Origin: Phytobacter palmae
GTDB lineage: Bacteria; Pseudomonadota; Gammaproteobacteria; Enterobacterales; Enterobacteriaceae
DNA: 64,000 nucleotides
Reading direction: 5' to 3'
Assembly (NCBI GenBank): GCA_900112785.1
Contig: FONB01000005.1
Coordinates: 186,001-250,000, forward strand
The position numbers and the translations under genes were made by a program. Positions 1 through 8,354 of the stretch are shown piece by piece. The notes under the pieces were generated by a model that was not told the origin of the DNA, searched no databases, and worked only from the letters and a program-made list of their open reading frames with translations. The first letter of the stretch is position 1. The number at the start of each line of letters is the position of its first letter.

Positions 1-1016
1 AGGGAGGACTTCCCGCAGCCGTTTTGCCCGATAATGGCAATCCGATCACCGGTTTTTACCCGTGCCAGTGGCACGGAAAAGAGCGGTGGTAAACCCGGTG
101 CGGCGCTGACGGGAAGATTCTCCATCTCCAGCAAACGGTCGGCAATTAACGGTTCGCCCTGAAGCGTTAAACGCCACAGACTTCCTGCCGTCAGTTGCGT
201 CTGACTCTCTTTGAGGCGTTCCACCTGCTTTTCCATTTGCTTTGCTTTGCGCGACAGATCTTCATTGTCATAGACCCGTCCCCAGGTCGCCAGCCGTTTA
301 GCGCTGCTGGTGACCCGGTCTATCTCTTTTTGCTCGGCTTTGTGGCGCAATGCATCGCTGGCATCCCGCTCCTCCAGCGCCTGACGCGCGGCAGAGCAGG
401 GTAGTGCGAAGTAATGCAGCCGATTATCGCGGAGGATCCAGGTGCCATTGATCACCGCATCAAGCAACGCCCGGTCGTGAGAAACCAGCACAAAGCTGCC
501 AGACCAACGTTGCAGGAATCGCTCCAGCCAGAGCATAGTCGGCAGATCGAGGTGGTTACTGGGCTCATCCAGAAGTAATAAATCAGGATCAGTTATCAAC
601 GCACGGGCCAACAAGAGTCGGGTGTGTTGCCCACCACTGAGGGTTGCCGCAGGTAAGGCTATCTCGTGTTCACTCAGTCCCATCCCGGCTAACAGCGCTT
701 GCGCACGCCAGCATTGTGTATCACGTTCGCCAGGCGCGAGTCGGGCAAGCACCGCGTCAAGCAGGGTGAGGTCCAGTAGCGTGTCAGGCAGGTGTTGCTC
801 AACGCGCGCCATCAGACAGTGATTGGCCACAGAAACGCTGCCCGCAGAAGGCAAAACGGTGCCATCAAGGACTTTCAGTAGCGTACTTTTGCCGCAGCCG
901 TTGTCGCCAATGAGACCCAGACGGTCGCCTTGTTTCAGGGTAAAGGAGATATCAGAAAATAACGGACCAAACGCCGTTTCAACACGTAATGATTGTGCAG
1001 ACAGTAATGTGCTCAT
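1..1016 (-). CDS. ABC-F family ATP-binding protein (partial, C-terminal part beyond window)
   Basis: Soluble protein with two ABC ATPase domains and no membrane segments, the layout of ABC-F translation factors that bind the ribosomal E site; some members protect against antibiotics. Reading from the ATG at 1016, the first Walker A (GDNGCGKST) lies near residues 37-45, followed by the signature LSGGQ and a Walker B ending LLLLDEPSNHLD, then a basic, coiled linker region and the start of the second ATPase domain with Walker A GQNGCGKSS at the window edge. About 338 codons are visible. It is not one of the four E. coli K-12 ABC-F proteins that I recall, so the substrate or stress it answers is unknown. 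The start has only a weak ribosome site (TGAG), and a leader ORF with base-pairing elements lies just upstream (1035-1204). Confidence 0.9.
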   Translation of the reverse strand, partial: MSTLLSAQSLRVETAFGPLFSDISFTLKQGDRLGLIGDNGCGKSTLLKVLDGTVLPSAGSVSVANHCLMARVEQHLPDTLLDLTLLDAVLARLAPGERDTQCWRAQALLAGMGLSEHEIALPAATLSGGQHTRLLLARALITDPDLLLLDEPSNHLDLPTMLWLERFLQRWSGSFVLVSHDRALLDAVINGTWILRDNRLHYFALPCSAARQALEERDASDALRHKAEQKEIDRVTSSAKRLATWGRVYDNEDLSRKAKQMEKQVERLKESQTQLTAGSLWRLTLQGEPLIADRLLEMENLPVSAAPGLPPLFSVPLARVKTGDRIAIIGQNGCGKSS

Positions 1017-1034
1017 TGCTTACTCAAGAGTTAC

Positions 1035-1050
1035 AGGCATAAAAATGCCT
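1035..1050 (-). promoter_or_regulatory. Small hairpin just upstream of the ABC-F start
   Basis: AGGCAT and ATGCCT form a perfect 6-bp stem around a 4-base loop. It sits about 18 bases before the ABC-F start codon, close enough to influence its weak ribosome site. It is the last element of the leader region described at 1067-1152. Confidence 0.45.
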
Positions 1051-1066
1051 CGTCAAACATCGCTGA

Positions 1067-1152
1067 CGATAACCCGGTAAGCCCGAGGAAGGGTGTTAGT
1101 TAGCTTCGCTCAAGCCGAAGTTATCGCAGCACGATACCGATAACGCTTGAGC
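1067..1152 (-). promoter_or_regulatory. Candidate attenuator with alternative pairings
   Basis: Three blocks can pair in alternative ways in the transcript leading to the ABC-F gene. The leader-ORF block 1138-1152 (15 bases) is fully complementary to 1108-1115 plus 1120-1126, with only a 4-base bulge. The middle copy at 1120-1126, which covers the leader stop codon, is also complementary to 1067-1073. A small hairpin, CTTCG/CGAAG (1104-1108 with 1116-1120), competes as well. This mutually exclusive arrangement next to a short ORF is typical of ribosome-controlled attenuation; the function is inferred. Confidence 0.5.
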
Positions 1153-1204
1153 TGGTGCGATCACCAAATACATGTGAAACGAGAAAACGTTCACAGTACG
1201 ACAT
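1121..1204 (-). CDS. Putative 27-aa leader peptide of the ABC-F gene
   Basis: Short ORF beginning MSYCERFLVSHVFGD and ending GIVLR. It has the best ribosome site in this region: AAGGAGG (1211-1217) six bases before the ATG. It ends 104 bases upstream of the ABC-F start, in the same direction. Its last codons overlap one arm of a long alternative helix, so ribosome position on this ORF could decide the downstream fold. I do not recognise the peptide. ABC-F resistance genes in other bacteria are often controlled by leader-peptide attenuation, which makes that role plausible here, but expression and conservation are unknown. Confidence 0.5.
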   Translation of the reverse strand: MSYCERFLVSHVFGDRTSSSVIGIVLR

Positions 1205-1379
1205 AATTATCCTCCTTTTATTTATCAGATTTATGGATGAAAGCAGTGTAGCGAGGTTTTACCCAGGATGCCAGCATCGCCACCAGGGAGATTTACACTT
1301 TTTTTATGCCGGTTAATTTCCTTTTTACAGGCTCTTTATACCGCTTATTTTATGCTGAGTTTATCGCCGCGAGGCCTGA

Positions 1380-1466
1380 ATGAATGAAACCCATGAACTC
1401 ACTGATGAACTTTACCTCACTGAAAAATATGCGCGCTCTTTTCCCGTTTACGGCATCATCCTCTGA
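1380..1466 (+). CDS. Possible 28-aa upstream ORF
   Basis: An ATG at 1380, with GAGG about six bases upstream, opens a 28-codon frame starting MNETHELTDELYLTEKY and ending at TGA 1464-1466. It overlaps the 5' end of the longest glutamine synthetase frame and stops 13 bases before that gene's internal ATG at 1480. If 1480 is the true start of the enzyme, this would be an upstream ORF able to couple translation. No homologue is recognised and it may be chance. Confidence 0.25.
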   Translation: MNETHELTDELYLTEKYARSFPVYGIIL

Positions 1467-2799
1467 GGTTGTTGCCCTTATGGATATATCAAAGAAGAGG
1501 ATCGAAAGTGATTTTGCGAAAGAAGTTCACCATTATCTGGCACGCTACCCGGATACCCGACACGTTGATATTTATCTGACCGATACCAGCGGTATATTTC
1601 GCGGAAAACGCATTGCCGTCGCTGCATTAAACACACTGGCACGCGGATGTTATTTCCCGCAGTCGGTTTATACCATGGATAAAAAAGGCAAGGTCATCAG
1701 TCGGTGTGAGAATGACAATGCAGAAGATGAGCCGGATAATCTCTGTGTGCCCGTGCCCGGAACATTGCGTCCCAGCGCTCAGGATCCCCGGCATCATGCA
1801 CAATTATTACTGATGATGCGCAATGATGAAGGCGACGGTTTTGAGTACGATCCGCGCTATATTCTCGAAAAAGTCCTGGCGAAATTTCATTATCACGGTT
1901 TATATCCCGTTATCGCGCCGGAAATCGAATTTTATCTTATCGATCCGCAACAACAAAATCAGCAAGACGCCGGGTGTTTTCATTTGTCGCTCTCGGCCGC
2001 AAGGACAGCCTTTGTTGAAGAGCTGGAAACCATGGCCGCCGCACAAAACTTACCGTTGTCTGGCGTGGTCTGTGAGGCAGAGCCTGGGCAGTTTGAACTG
2101 AATTTGCACCATTCCAGCGATGTGGTCGCGCTGTGCGAGAACGTTCTGGCATTACGCAAATTAACCTGTGCCGTAGCGGAGAAACAGGGCTTGCAGGCGA
2201 ATTTCATGGCGAAGCCCTTTTCTGCGCTCGCGGGCAATGGTTTACATTTTCATATCAGCCTTAACAATATCCATGGCGAAAATATCTTTGCCGCCGATGA
2301 GGGCGAGCTCAACGAGATGACCCGTCTGTGCCTGGCAGGTTTGCTTCGGCTTATGCCCGCGTCGTTAGCCATCATGGCACCGGGAGTCAATGGATTCAGG
2401 CGATTGCGCAAGCGTATCGATACGCCGCTATTCAATGCATGGGGTTTTAATAAGCGCTCGGCCGCGTTGCGCATCCCGTGTTCAGATAGAGCGGATCGCC
2501 GTATTGAATACCGTCTGGCCGGTGCCGATGCCAATCCCTATCTGGCCATGGCGACAATACTGACCGGTATGTTGTACGGCCTGGAGCAGGTTAGCGACGC
2601 CGATCTGCCGGATATCCTCACTACCGCGCCAGTGCTACCGCTTTTCCAGCAGGATGCCCTCACTGTCTTCGGCGAATGCGATTATCTCAAAGCGGCGCTG
2701 GGGGCTGAATTTTCCCGTTACTGGATCCATAGCCGGTTGATGGAATTAAGCGCATTCGAAGGTATTGTGACAGCCGAAGAGACGCACTATCCGGGATGA
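1384..2799 (+). CDS. Glutamine synthetase family protein (PuuA-like)
   Basis: Member of the glutamine synthetase superfamily close to gamma-glutamylputrescine synthetase PuuA, which ligates glutamate to an amine using ATP. Family signatures visible include DIYLTDTSGIFRGKRI near the N-terminus, the catalytic-domain segments EIEFYLID, EAEPGQFELNL, FMAKPF and GNGLHFHISL, and near the C-terminus RIEYRLAGADANPYLAMA. PuuA is about 472 aa; this frame is 471. The start is uncertain: the first ATG (1384) adds a divergent N-terminus, while the ATG at 1480 matches where similarity to PuuA begins. No other puu genes are adjacent, so the amine substrate is open. It diverges from the ABC-F leader region and is followed by a strong hairpin at 2866-2892. 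Confidence 0.88.
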   Translation: MKPMNSLMNFTSLKNMRALFPFTASSSEVVALMDISKKRIESDFAKEVHHYLARYPDTRHVDIYLTDTSGIFRGKRIAVAALNTLARGCYFPQSVYTMDKKGKVISRCENDNAEDEPDNLCVPVPGTLRPSAQDPRHHAQLLLMMRNDEGDGFEYDPRYILEKVLAKFHYHGLYPVIAPEIEFYLIDPQQQNQQDAGCFHLSLSAARTAFVEELETMAAAQNLPLSGVVCEAEPGQFELNLHHSSDVVALCENVLALRKLTCAVAEKQGLQANFMAKPFSALAGNGLHFHISLNNIHGENIFAADEGELNEMTRLCLAGLLRLMPASLAIMAPGVNGFRRLRKRIDTPLFNAWGFNKRSAALRIPCSDRADRRIEYRLAGADANPYLAMATILTGMLYGLEQVSDADLPDILTTAPVLPLFQQDALTVFGECDYLKAALGAEFSRYWIHSRLMELSAFEGIVTAEETHYPG

Positions 2800-2865
2800 A
2801 CCGCTCCTGTGCGGGAAGTTATCTGGCCGGGAAAGGCGCAAACAGAGACGGGTAAGAGAGAAGAA

Positions 2866-2892
2866 AGCCCGGCAACATCGCGTTGCCGGGCT
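2866..2892. terminator. Strong hairpin terminator between convergent genes
   Basis: A perfect 11-bp stem (AGCCCGGCAAC with GTTGCCGGGCT) around a 5-base loop lies six bases past the maeA stop. On the minus strand it is followed by a pyrimidine-rich tract, so it most likely ends maeA; it can also stop transcripts from the convergent glutamine synthetase gene. Confidence 0.8.
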
Positions 2893-2897
2893 GGCCA

Positions 2898-4595
2898 TCA
2901 GATAGAGGTCCGACGATAGTTGCGATACTCCGGCAACCAGAAGTTATCGTCAATGGCCTGCAATAGCGCCTCTTCGGAGGTTTTCACGGCAACACCTTGT
3001 TGTTGGGCGACTTTTGCCACCGCGAAGGCAATCGCGCGTGAGACGGTGTGAATATCTTTCAGCTCCGGTAGTACCAACCCTTCGCCGTTAATGACCAGCG
3101 GAGAGTACTTCGCCAGCGTTTCACTGGCCGACATCAGCATATCGTCGGTAATACGCGATGCGCCGGACGCAATCACCCCCAGACCAATGCCGGGGAAGAT
3201 ATAGGAGTTATTGCACTGCGCAATGGGCCAGGTTTTCTCATTCCAGGTCACCGGAGTGAATGGGCTACCTGTAGCGACCAGCGCCATACCGTTCGTCCAG
3301 CTGATAATATCCTGCGGCGTTGCTTCAACGCGTGAGGTCGGGTTTGACAACGGCATGACGATCGGGCGTGGGCAATGCTTGTGCATTTCACGGATGATCT
3401 CCTCCGTAAACAGCCCCGGCTGACCAGAAACGCCAATCAGAATGTCCGGTTTTACGTTGCGCACAACGTCAAGCAGAGACAGTGCCTCGGTCTGCGCGTC
3501 CCAGTTCTGCAGATTTTCGCGCTTTTGTACCAGCCTGGTCTGGAACGGCAGCAGGTTCGGCATCTGATCGGTGAGCAGACCAAAGCGGTCCACCATATAG
3601 ACTTTCTGCCGGGCATCAGCTTCGCTTAATCCTTCCCGCTGAGTCTGGGCAATAATCTGCTCCGCAATCCCACATCCGGCAGAGCCTGCTCCGAGGAAGA
3701 CAATCTTCTGATTGCTAAGCTGGCTACCTGCAGCGCGGCTGGCGGCAATCAGCGTACCTACGGTCACGGCGGCCGTTCCCTGAATGTCATCATTGAAGCA
3801 GCAGATTTCGTCGCGGTAGCGATTAAGCAGCGGCATTGCGTTCTTCTGAGCAAAATCTTCGAATTGCAGCAGCACATTCGGCCAACGATGTTTCACCGCC
3901 TGAATAAATTCATCGACAAACGCGGTGTAGTCGTCGCCGGTAATACGCGGGTGACGCGATCCCATATAGAGCGGATCGTTGAGCAACTGCTGATTGTTAG
4001 TACCGACATCCAGGACCACCGGCAGGGTATAGGCCGGGCTGATACCACCACACGAGGTGTAGAGGGAGAGTTTACCAATAGGAATCCCCATCCCACCGAT
4101 GCCCTGGTCACCGAGACCGAGAATACGCTCACCGTCAGTGACGACAATCACTTTGATATTATGGTTCGGCACGTTTTGCAGTATGTCATCCATACTGCCG
4201 CGGTCTTGCCAGGAGATAAACACACCGCGCGCGCGACGGTAGATTTCGGAGAAACGCTCGCACGCCCAGCCCACAGTAGGGGTATAAATGACCGGCATCA
4301 TCTCATCGAGATGGTTCTCGACCAGACGATAAAAGAGGGTTTCATTGGTATCCTGGATATTACGCAGGTAAATATGTTTATCGATATCCGTCTTAAAGCC
4401 CTGGTACTGTAACCAGGCGCGCTCAGCCTGTTCTTCAATGGTCTCCACCACGGCTGGCAGCAGCCCCAGAAGGTTAAAGTGACTTCTCTCTTCTGTGCTA
4501 AATGCGCTGCCTTTATTGAGAAGTGGAAACTCAAGTAATACAGGCCCGGCATAGGGAATATACAGCGAACGGTTTTTATTATGCTTCGTATGCAT
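2898..4595 (-). CDS. maeA: NAD-dependent malic enzyme (malate dehydrogenase, oxaloacetate-decarboxylating)
   Basis: Converts malate to pyruvate and CO2 with NAD. The 565 residues match the length and almost the entire sequence of E. coli MaeA (SfcA) as I recall it. The malic enzyme signature [11 protein letters not shown] lies near residue 260, the metal and substrate segments around [10 protein letters not shown] near 100, and the dinucleotide fold [11 protein letters not shown] near 305. The start ATG has AGGAG seven bases upstream. The neighbour upstream is sra, as in E. coli and Salmonella, supporting orthology. A strong terminator follows. A cytoplasmic anaplerotic enzyme. Confidence 0.97.
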   Translation of the reverse strand: MHTKHNKNRSLYIPYAGPVLLEFPLLNKGSAFSTEERSHFNLLGLLPAVVETIEEQAERAWLQYQGFKTDIDKHIYLRNIQDTNETLFYRLVENHLDEMMPVIYTPTVGWACERFSEIYRRARGVFISWQDRGSMDDILQNVPNHNIKVIVVTDGERILGLGDQGIGGMGIPIGKLSLYTSCGGISPAYTLPVVLDVGTNNQQLLNDPLYMGSRHPRITGDDYTAFVDEFIQAVKHRWPNVLLQFEDFAQKNAMPLLNRYRDEICCFNDDIQGTAAVTVGTLIAASRAAGSQLSNQKIVFLGAGSAGCGIAEQIIAQTQREGLSEADARQKVYMVDRFGLLTDQMPNLLPFQTRLVQKRENLQNWDAQTEALSLLDVVRNVKPDILIGVSGQPGLFTEEIIREMHKHCPRPIVMPLSNPTSRVEATPQDIISWTNGMALVATGSPFTPVTWNEKTWPIAQCNNSYIFPGIGLGVIASGASRITDDMLMSASETLAKYSPLVINGEGLVLPELKDIHTVSRAIAFAVAKVAQQQGVAVKTSEEALLQAIDDNFWLPEYRNYRRTSI

Positions 4596-4731
4596 TTTAC
4601 AGCTCCTAAGTCGACGATTCCGTCGCGAATGCCTGATCGCGGCGGGTACAGCGGCGCGCGCCAGTATAAAGCATAGATATGGTAAATACTTCTTGTTCGC
4701 GTGATTTGGGAGATGAATTTTGCGAGGCGCA

Positions 4732-4755
4732 ATGCCACCCCGAACGGGGCGGCAT
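4732..4755. terminator. Hairpin downstream of sra
   Basis: ATGCC and GGCAT flank CCCCG and CGGGG, giving a ten-pair stem with one mismatch and a 2-base loop, 16 bases after the sra stop. No T run follows on the minus strand, so termination may be partial or the hairpin may protect the 3' end. Confidence 0.5.
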
Positions 4756-4770
4756 GAAAGGGGACGTACG

Positions 4771-4905
4771 TTATTCTTCGCGACGATGACGACCAGAACG
4801 GTGCGTCACGGTAACTTCATGATCGTCCTTATTCACCACTTTCCTGATATTAGAGACTTTGTAGTCCAGCCCCATAATATGACGTGCCTGACGGTTCGAT
4901 TTCAT
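4771..4905 (-). CDS. sra: Stationary-phase-induced ribosome-associated protein (30S subunit protein S22)
   Basis: A 44-residue basic protein starting [16 protein letters not shown] and ending [10 protein letters not shown]. The first 15 residues are nearly identical to E. coli Sra (RpsV, 45 aa), a small protein bound to the 30S subunit in stationary phase. The ATG has AAGGAG nine bases upstream. It lies upstream of maeA in the same orientation, as in E. coli. The C-terminal half differs more from E. coli. The usual next neighbours in E. coli, bdm and osmC, are not here; an alginate lyase gene follows instead. Confidence 0.95.
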   Translation of the reverse strand: MKSNRQARHIMGLDYKVSNIRKVVNKDDHEVTVTHRSGRHRREE

Positions 4906-4981
4906 GCTTACTCCTTAATCCAGTTGATGTTTCAAGGACAAGCCCGGCGCGTTGACCAGGCGAAATATAACCTTTTGCAGT

Positions 4982-5000
4982 GCGACTAAACTGTAGTCGC
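4982..5000. other. Inverted repeat between alginate lyase and sra
   Basis: GCGACTA and TAGTCGC form a 7-bp stem with a 5-base loop, 73 bases after the alginate lyase stop. A TATATT box about 15 bases further towards sra could be its -10 region. The repeat may be a terminator of the upstream gene or an operator for sra; the sequence alone does not decide. Confidence 0.35.
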
Positions 5001-5072
5001 AAAAGTGATGGTCCGCTAATCCGCCACCGGGTGCAATGACCGATGTCCGTTTTCGGAACAGTCCGGCTGCGG

Positions 5073-6149
5073 TTAATGGGGCGCAAAAAGCCAGCTCAGA
5101 TCGCCACCGAGACGGGTGCTGTGCAGCGGGCGCAGGGCGGCAATACGCTGTTTTACCTCCGGGTCACACTCTTCCAGCGCACACCAGCCCTCAAGCCAGG
5201 CAAGGCCGGAAGCCTGCCGGGTAAAAGCGATGTCCTGGGGGATACCGGTTTTCCGGGTGAACACATCCGGATTGTCGAACCCGGAGAGAACGCGATTGGC
5301 CAGCCGCTGTAGGGCCTTGTTATTTTCGCTGGTCACCTCAACACCATTGCTGCGGGCGAAAAGGGCAATCATGACCAGCGGCTGAATGGCATAGTTGTGA
5401 TACGAAAAGGCGCGTTGCGCGCGGCGAAGCTCATTCGGTAAAAAACCTGCGTTATCCACCTGGTTCGCGGCAGTGCGGTACATCGCCAGCGACTGGTCAA
5501 AGAGATCACGGCGGTCGGTAACAACAGCCGTCGCCATAATCGCCCAGGCCGCCCAGTAGCTGTGGTTGTTAACGCGTTTAAGCGGCAGGTCACGCCAGTC
5601 TGCCACCGTCAAATCGGCCAGGTGACTAAGCCAGTGTTCAATGTCGGCTACTTTTTCCTGCTGCCTCTCTAACGGATGTGCAGGGGAGAATTTCAGCTGC
5701 AGCCAGGACGATGCGAGTGTCGCCAGCGCCCACTTTCGCATCGATTTCCCGGTGTGATTTTTAGCTACTGTGGTCAGTGCGCCGGCGCGAGCCCATAAAT
5801 CCAGACCATTGACCACGCATTCCGCCCGCGCCGGATTGCCATCATGGGCGAATCCCGCCACCACCTGACTGACCACTTTTTCAAGGCCGGTAATAGACTT
5901 TGTTTGTTGATGGAATGCCCGATCGGCTTGCGGATTCAGCGTGGCGCGAGCGCTGTCCGAACCCTCATATTTACTGGTGAAATCGAGTGCGCCGGTAAAG
6001 GGAGCCGGAAAGGCGGGGCAGGTAAAGCGGGAAGCGGCGTGGTGCTGCGGCGCTTGCTGATAACCTGCCGGGGGCTGAAGAGTTGCCCCGGCAGATGCTG
6101 CCATTGCGGCAGCAATAATCAAACATATCCTTCTGACCAAAGCGAACAT
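5073..6149 (-). CDS. Alginate lyase family protein (polysaccharide lyase family 5, AlgL-like)
   Basis: Secreted poly(beta-D-mannuronate) lyase candidate, cleaving alginate-type polymers by beta-elimination in the periplasm. The 358 aa compare with about 367 for Pseudomonas AlgL. A signal peptide (residues 1-22, ending ASAGA) is followed by the PL5 helical barrel. The hallmark NNHSYWAAW near residue 200 carries the catalytic Asn and His, and the later RAFSYHNYAIQPLVMIA carries the catalytic Tyr. No alginate biosynthesis genes are in the window, so it is a lone lyase; it may act on a foreign or related uronate polymer. The ATG has CAGGG six bases upstream. Same strand as the chemoreceptor 57 bases upstream, so the two may be co-transcribed. 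Confidence 0.88.
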   Translation of the reverse strand: MFALVRRICLIIAAAMAASAGATLQPPAGYQQAPQHHAASRFTCPAFPAPFTGALDFTSKYEGSDSARATLNPQADRAFHQQTKSITGLEKVVSQVVAGFAHDGNPARAECVVNGLDLWARAGALTTVAKNHTGKSMRKWALATLASSWLQLKFSPAHPLERQQEKVADIEHWLSHLADLTVADWRDLPLKRVNNHSYWAAWAIMATAVVTDRRDLFDQSLAMYRTAANQVDNAGFLPNELRRAQRAFSYHNYAIQPLVMIALFARSNGVEVTSENNKALQRLANRVLSGFDNPDVFTRKTGIPQDIAFTRQASGLAWLEGWCALEECDPEVKQRIAALRPLHSTRLGGDLSWLFAPH

Positions 6150-6206
6150 GGGTAACCCTGCACGTCAGCATAACGAGACACTGACTATAGCATGGGTCAT
6201 CAATAA

Positions 6207-7751
6207 TTAGCCTTCGCTGCCACCGAACACATGCACTGCGCGATGCAGACGGGCTGCACGCTCAGAGAGGTTTTCTGCCGCACTGGTCACGTTTTCCACC
6301 ATGCCGGTGTTGTTATGCGTCATCACACCGACGCGAGAAACGGATTCATTGATCAGTTCCAGCGCCTGTGTCTGTTCATGTGTTGCTGTGCCAATCTCTT
6401 TGATCATCGTCGACATAGTGATGACGTTATCAATCATCGCTGTGAGGTGCGTTTCTGTGTTTTCCACCATCTCAACGCCATTTTTGACATTCGCCACGTT
6501 CTGTTCGATAAGTGCCTGAATCTCACGTGCTGCGGATGCTGAGTGCTGCGCAAGGTTACGAACTTCCGCCGCAACAACCGCGAAACCGCGCCCGGACTCG
6601 CCTGCACGCGCCGCTTCAACTGCGGCGTTCAGTGCCAGGATATTGGTCTGGAAGGCGATACTGTCAATCACGCCGATGATATCAACGATTTTGCTGTTGT
6701 CCTGGGAAACGGCCTGCATCATCGAGATTGTTTTCTTCATAATATCGCCGCTGCTTTTCGCACTGGCGCTGGTTTCATCCGCGCGGGTCATCGCCTCTGC
6801 GGCGGTTTCAGCGGTCTGCCTTACGGCGCTGGCAATCTCCTCAACCGCCGCGGCGGTCTGATGCAGATCCGCCGACGTTTCTTCCGTACGTTTCTGCAGA
6901 GATTCGCCTTCGTCGGTAATGCGCTGGCTGATGTCACGAATACCATTGATTTGCGCGGAAACATCGCCGACCAGCGAATTGAGGTTGAGGCCTGACTGAT
7001 TTACCAGACGCATCAGTAAACCAATTTCATCCACGCGATTAAAATGGCGGTAATCGGCTTTTCGCCCGGAGACCACTTTTTGCATCTGGTTGAGGATAAC
7101 TTTCAACGGACGACTGATTTGCGCCTGCAAATATACAGACAGCAGGGCCAGGATTCCGATTGTCGTACCGACTTTTTCTACCAGATTAAAAGGGGAAAAT
7201 TGCATCGCCACTAATAAAGCAGCGGTGATAAAAAGGCCAAAGTTAGTCCGGCGCGTGACGCTCATGCGCTGAAAAATGGATAAAAAAGAGAGCAGGCCAC
7301 GGCGGACTACCAGACCTTTATAAAAACGATGCCCACGTAATTTATTGTCATTGACTAACTGGTAAAGTTTTTCACTGGCGTTAATTTCCTCACGTTGTGG
7401 AATATTACGCACTGAAATATAACCGGTAAGTTGCCCCTGCTGATAAACAGGCGTGACATTAGCCCGCACCCAATAATGGTCGCCATTCTGGCGGCGGTTT
7501 TTCACCATGCCGGTCCAGCTGTCGCCTTGCTGAATGGTATACCACAGGTCGCCAAAAGCAGCGGGCGGCATATCCGGGTGACGAATGAGGTTGTGAGGTT
7601 CACCGACAAGCTGGTCCTCAGTAAATCCGCTGGCGTCTATAAATGCTGTGTTTGCATAAGTTATATGGCTATGTGTATTCGTCGTCGAAAGCAACGTCGT
7701 GCCTTCGTTAAGCAAATACTCTCTCTGTGTAACAGGAGTGTTACGCTTCAT
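6207..7751 (-). CDS. Aer-like PAS-domain methyl-accepting chemotaxis protein
   Basis: Energy/redox taxis receptor. The N-terminal PAS domain (about residues 15-115) holds GEPHNLIRHPDMPPAAF, which matches the FAD-binding PAS of E. coli Aer, and NRRQNGDHYWVRAN. A hydrophobic F1 segment (about 165-210) would anchor it in the membrane, followed by a HAMP-like part and the cytoplasmic signalling hairpin whose tip reads QTNILALNAAVEAARAGE near residue 375, the CheA/CheW contact site. It lacks a periplasmic sensor, as Aer does. About 514 aa against 506 for Aer, but sequence distance suggests a paralogue. The longest frame begins with a GTG at 7763; the ATG at 7751 has GGGG six bases upstream and is preferred. 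No che genes are nearby. Confidence 0.9.
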   Translation of the reverse strand: MKRNTPVTQREYLLNEGTTLLSTTNTHSHITYANTAFIDASGFTEDQLVGEPHNLIRHPDMPPAAFGDLWYTIQQGDSWTGMVKNRRQNGDHYWVRANVTPVYQQGQLTGYISVRNIPQREEINASEKLYQLVNDNKLRGHRFYKGLVVRRGLLSFLSIFQRMSVTRRTNFGLFITAALLVAMQFSPFNLVEKVGTTIGILALLSVYLQAQISRPLKVILNQMQKVVSGRKADYRHFNRVDEIGLLMRLVNQSGLNLNSLVGDVSAQINGIRDISQRITDEGESLQKRTEETSADLHQTAAAVEEIASAVRQTAETAAEAMTRADETSASAKSSGDIMKKTISMMQAVSQDNSKIVDIIGVIDSIAFQTNILALNAAVEAARAGESGRGFAVVAAEVRNLAQHSASAAREIQALIEQNVANVKNGVEMVENTETHLTAMIDNVITMSTMIKEIGTATHEQTQALELINESVSRVGVMTHNNTGMVENVTSAAENLSERAARLHRAVHVFGGSEG

Positions 7752-8354
7752 AAATAACCCCACAATAAACTGCGTACAATAAACAGGACTTTTTCTGCCG
7801 GTGATGGTGTTTTTTTTATTAACCCGGCAGAGAATTTTTTGTTATTACCTGAGCATTTTCCACGAACTGCCATACAACTGAAAGTAGCTGCGTTAAATAT
7901 TTTTTTAGCCGCGCTTATGGTGACTTATTTAAATATTGTTATGATTTTGCAAAAGAAAAATGGCAGATAATTTTAAGCCAGGAAGAAAAGCGATACTTAA
8001 TGCAAATTAAAGGCGGTAAATACATAAAAGGACAGAAAATAAGCGATGAAAAATAGAAACATTAACATAGCAGACTAATATATTCGCAAAACTGTAATAA
8101 TTTTGTCATTATCAGATCGAAATCTTCTGATGGATATATGGTACATAATAAAGCGTAGCTAAAAGTGGACCGCTGAGTGGTTAAAATGTTTATCTGCGGG
8201 TAAGTCAACCTCTTCTGGCGACCGGGCTAGTCCGCGATAACAGGCAGAGAACAGGCCTTAATCAGTGAACGGAATTTGAGCTTACTTGTTACACTATTAC
8301 CATTGCGTCTATTCATGCAGTATTTGTGTGGATATTTTTTGAGGGAAGTACTCA
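7752..8354. other. Divergent AT-rich intergenic region
   Basis: About 600 bases separate the chemoreceptor and the BLUF-EAL gene. The DNA is AT-rich with poly-T and poly-A tracts and no convincing ORF. It must hold both promoters. A TAAA-N15-GGCAGAAA element on the minus strand (about 7794-7820) is a poor match to the flagellar sigma-28 consensus. Nothing else is called with confidence. Confidence 0.4.

Noticed and set aside
3864-4412. 182-codon plus-strand frame inside maeA
   Set aside because: It lies antisense to the strongly conserved maeA, with composition of a shadow frame and no ribosome site.
7794-7820. Sigma-28-like promoter for the Aer-like gene
   Set aside because: The -35 half fits but the -10 half matches the consensus at only about half the bases.
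8160-8240. Possible structured or tRNA-like stretch (GGACCGCTGAGTGGTT)
   Set aside because: No cloverleaf, anticodon arm or CCA-end arrangement could be built; treated as plain intergenic DNA.
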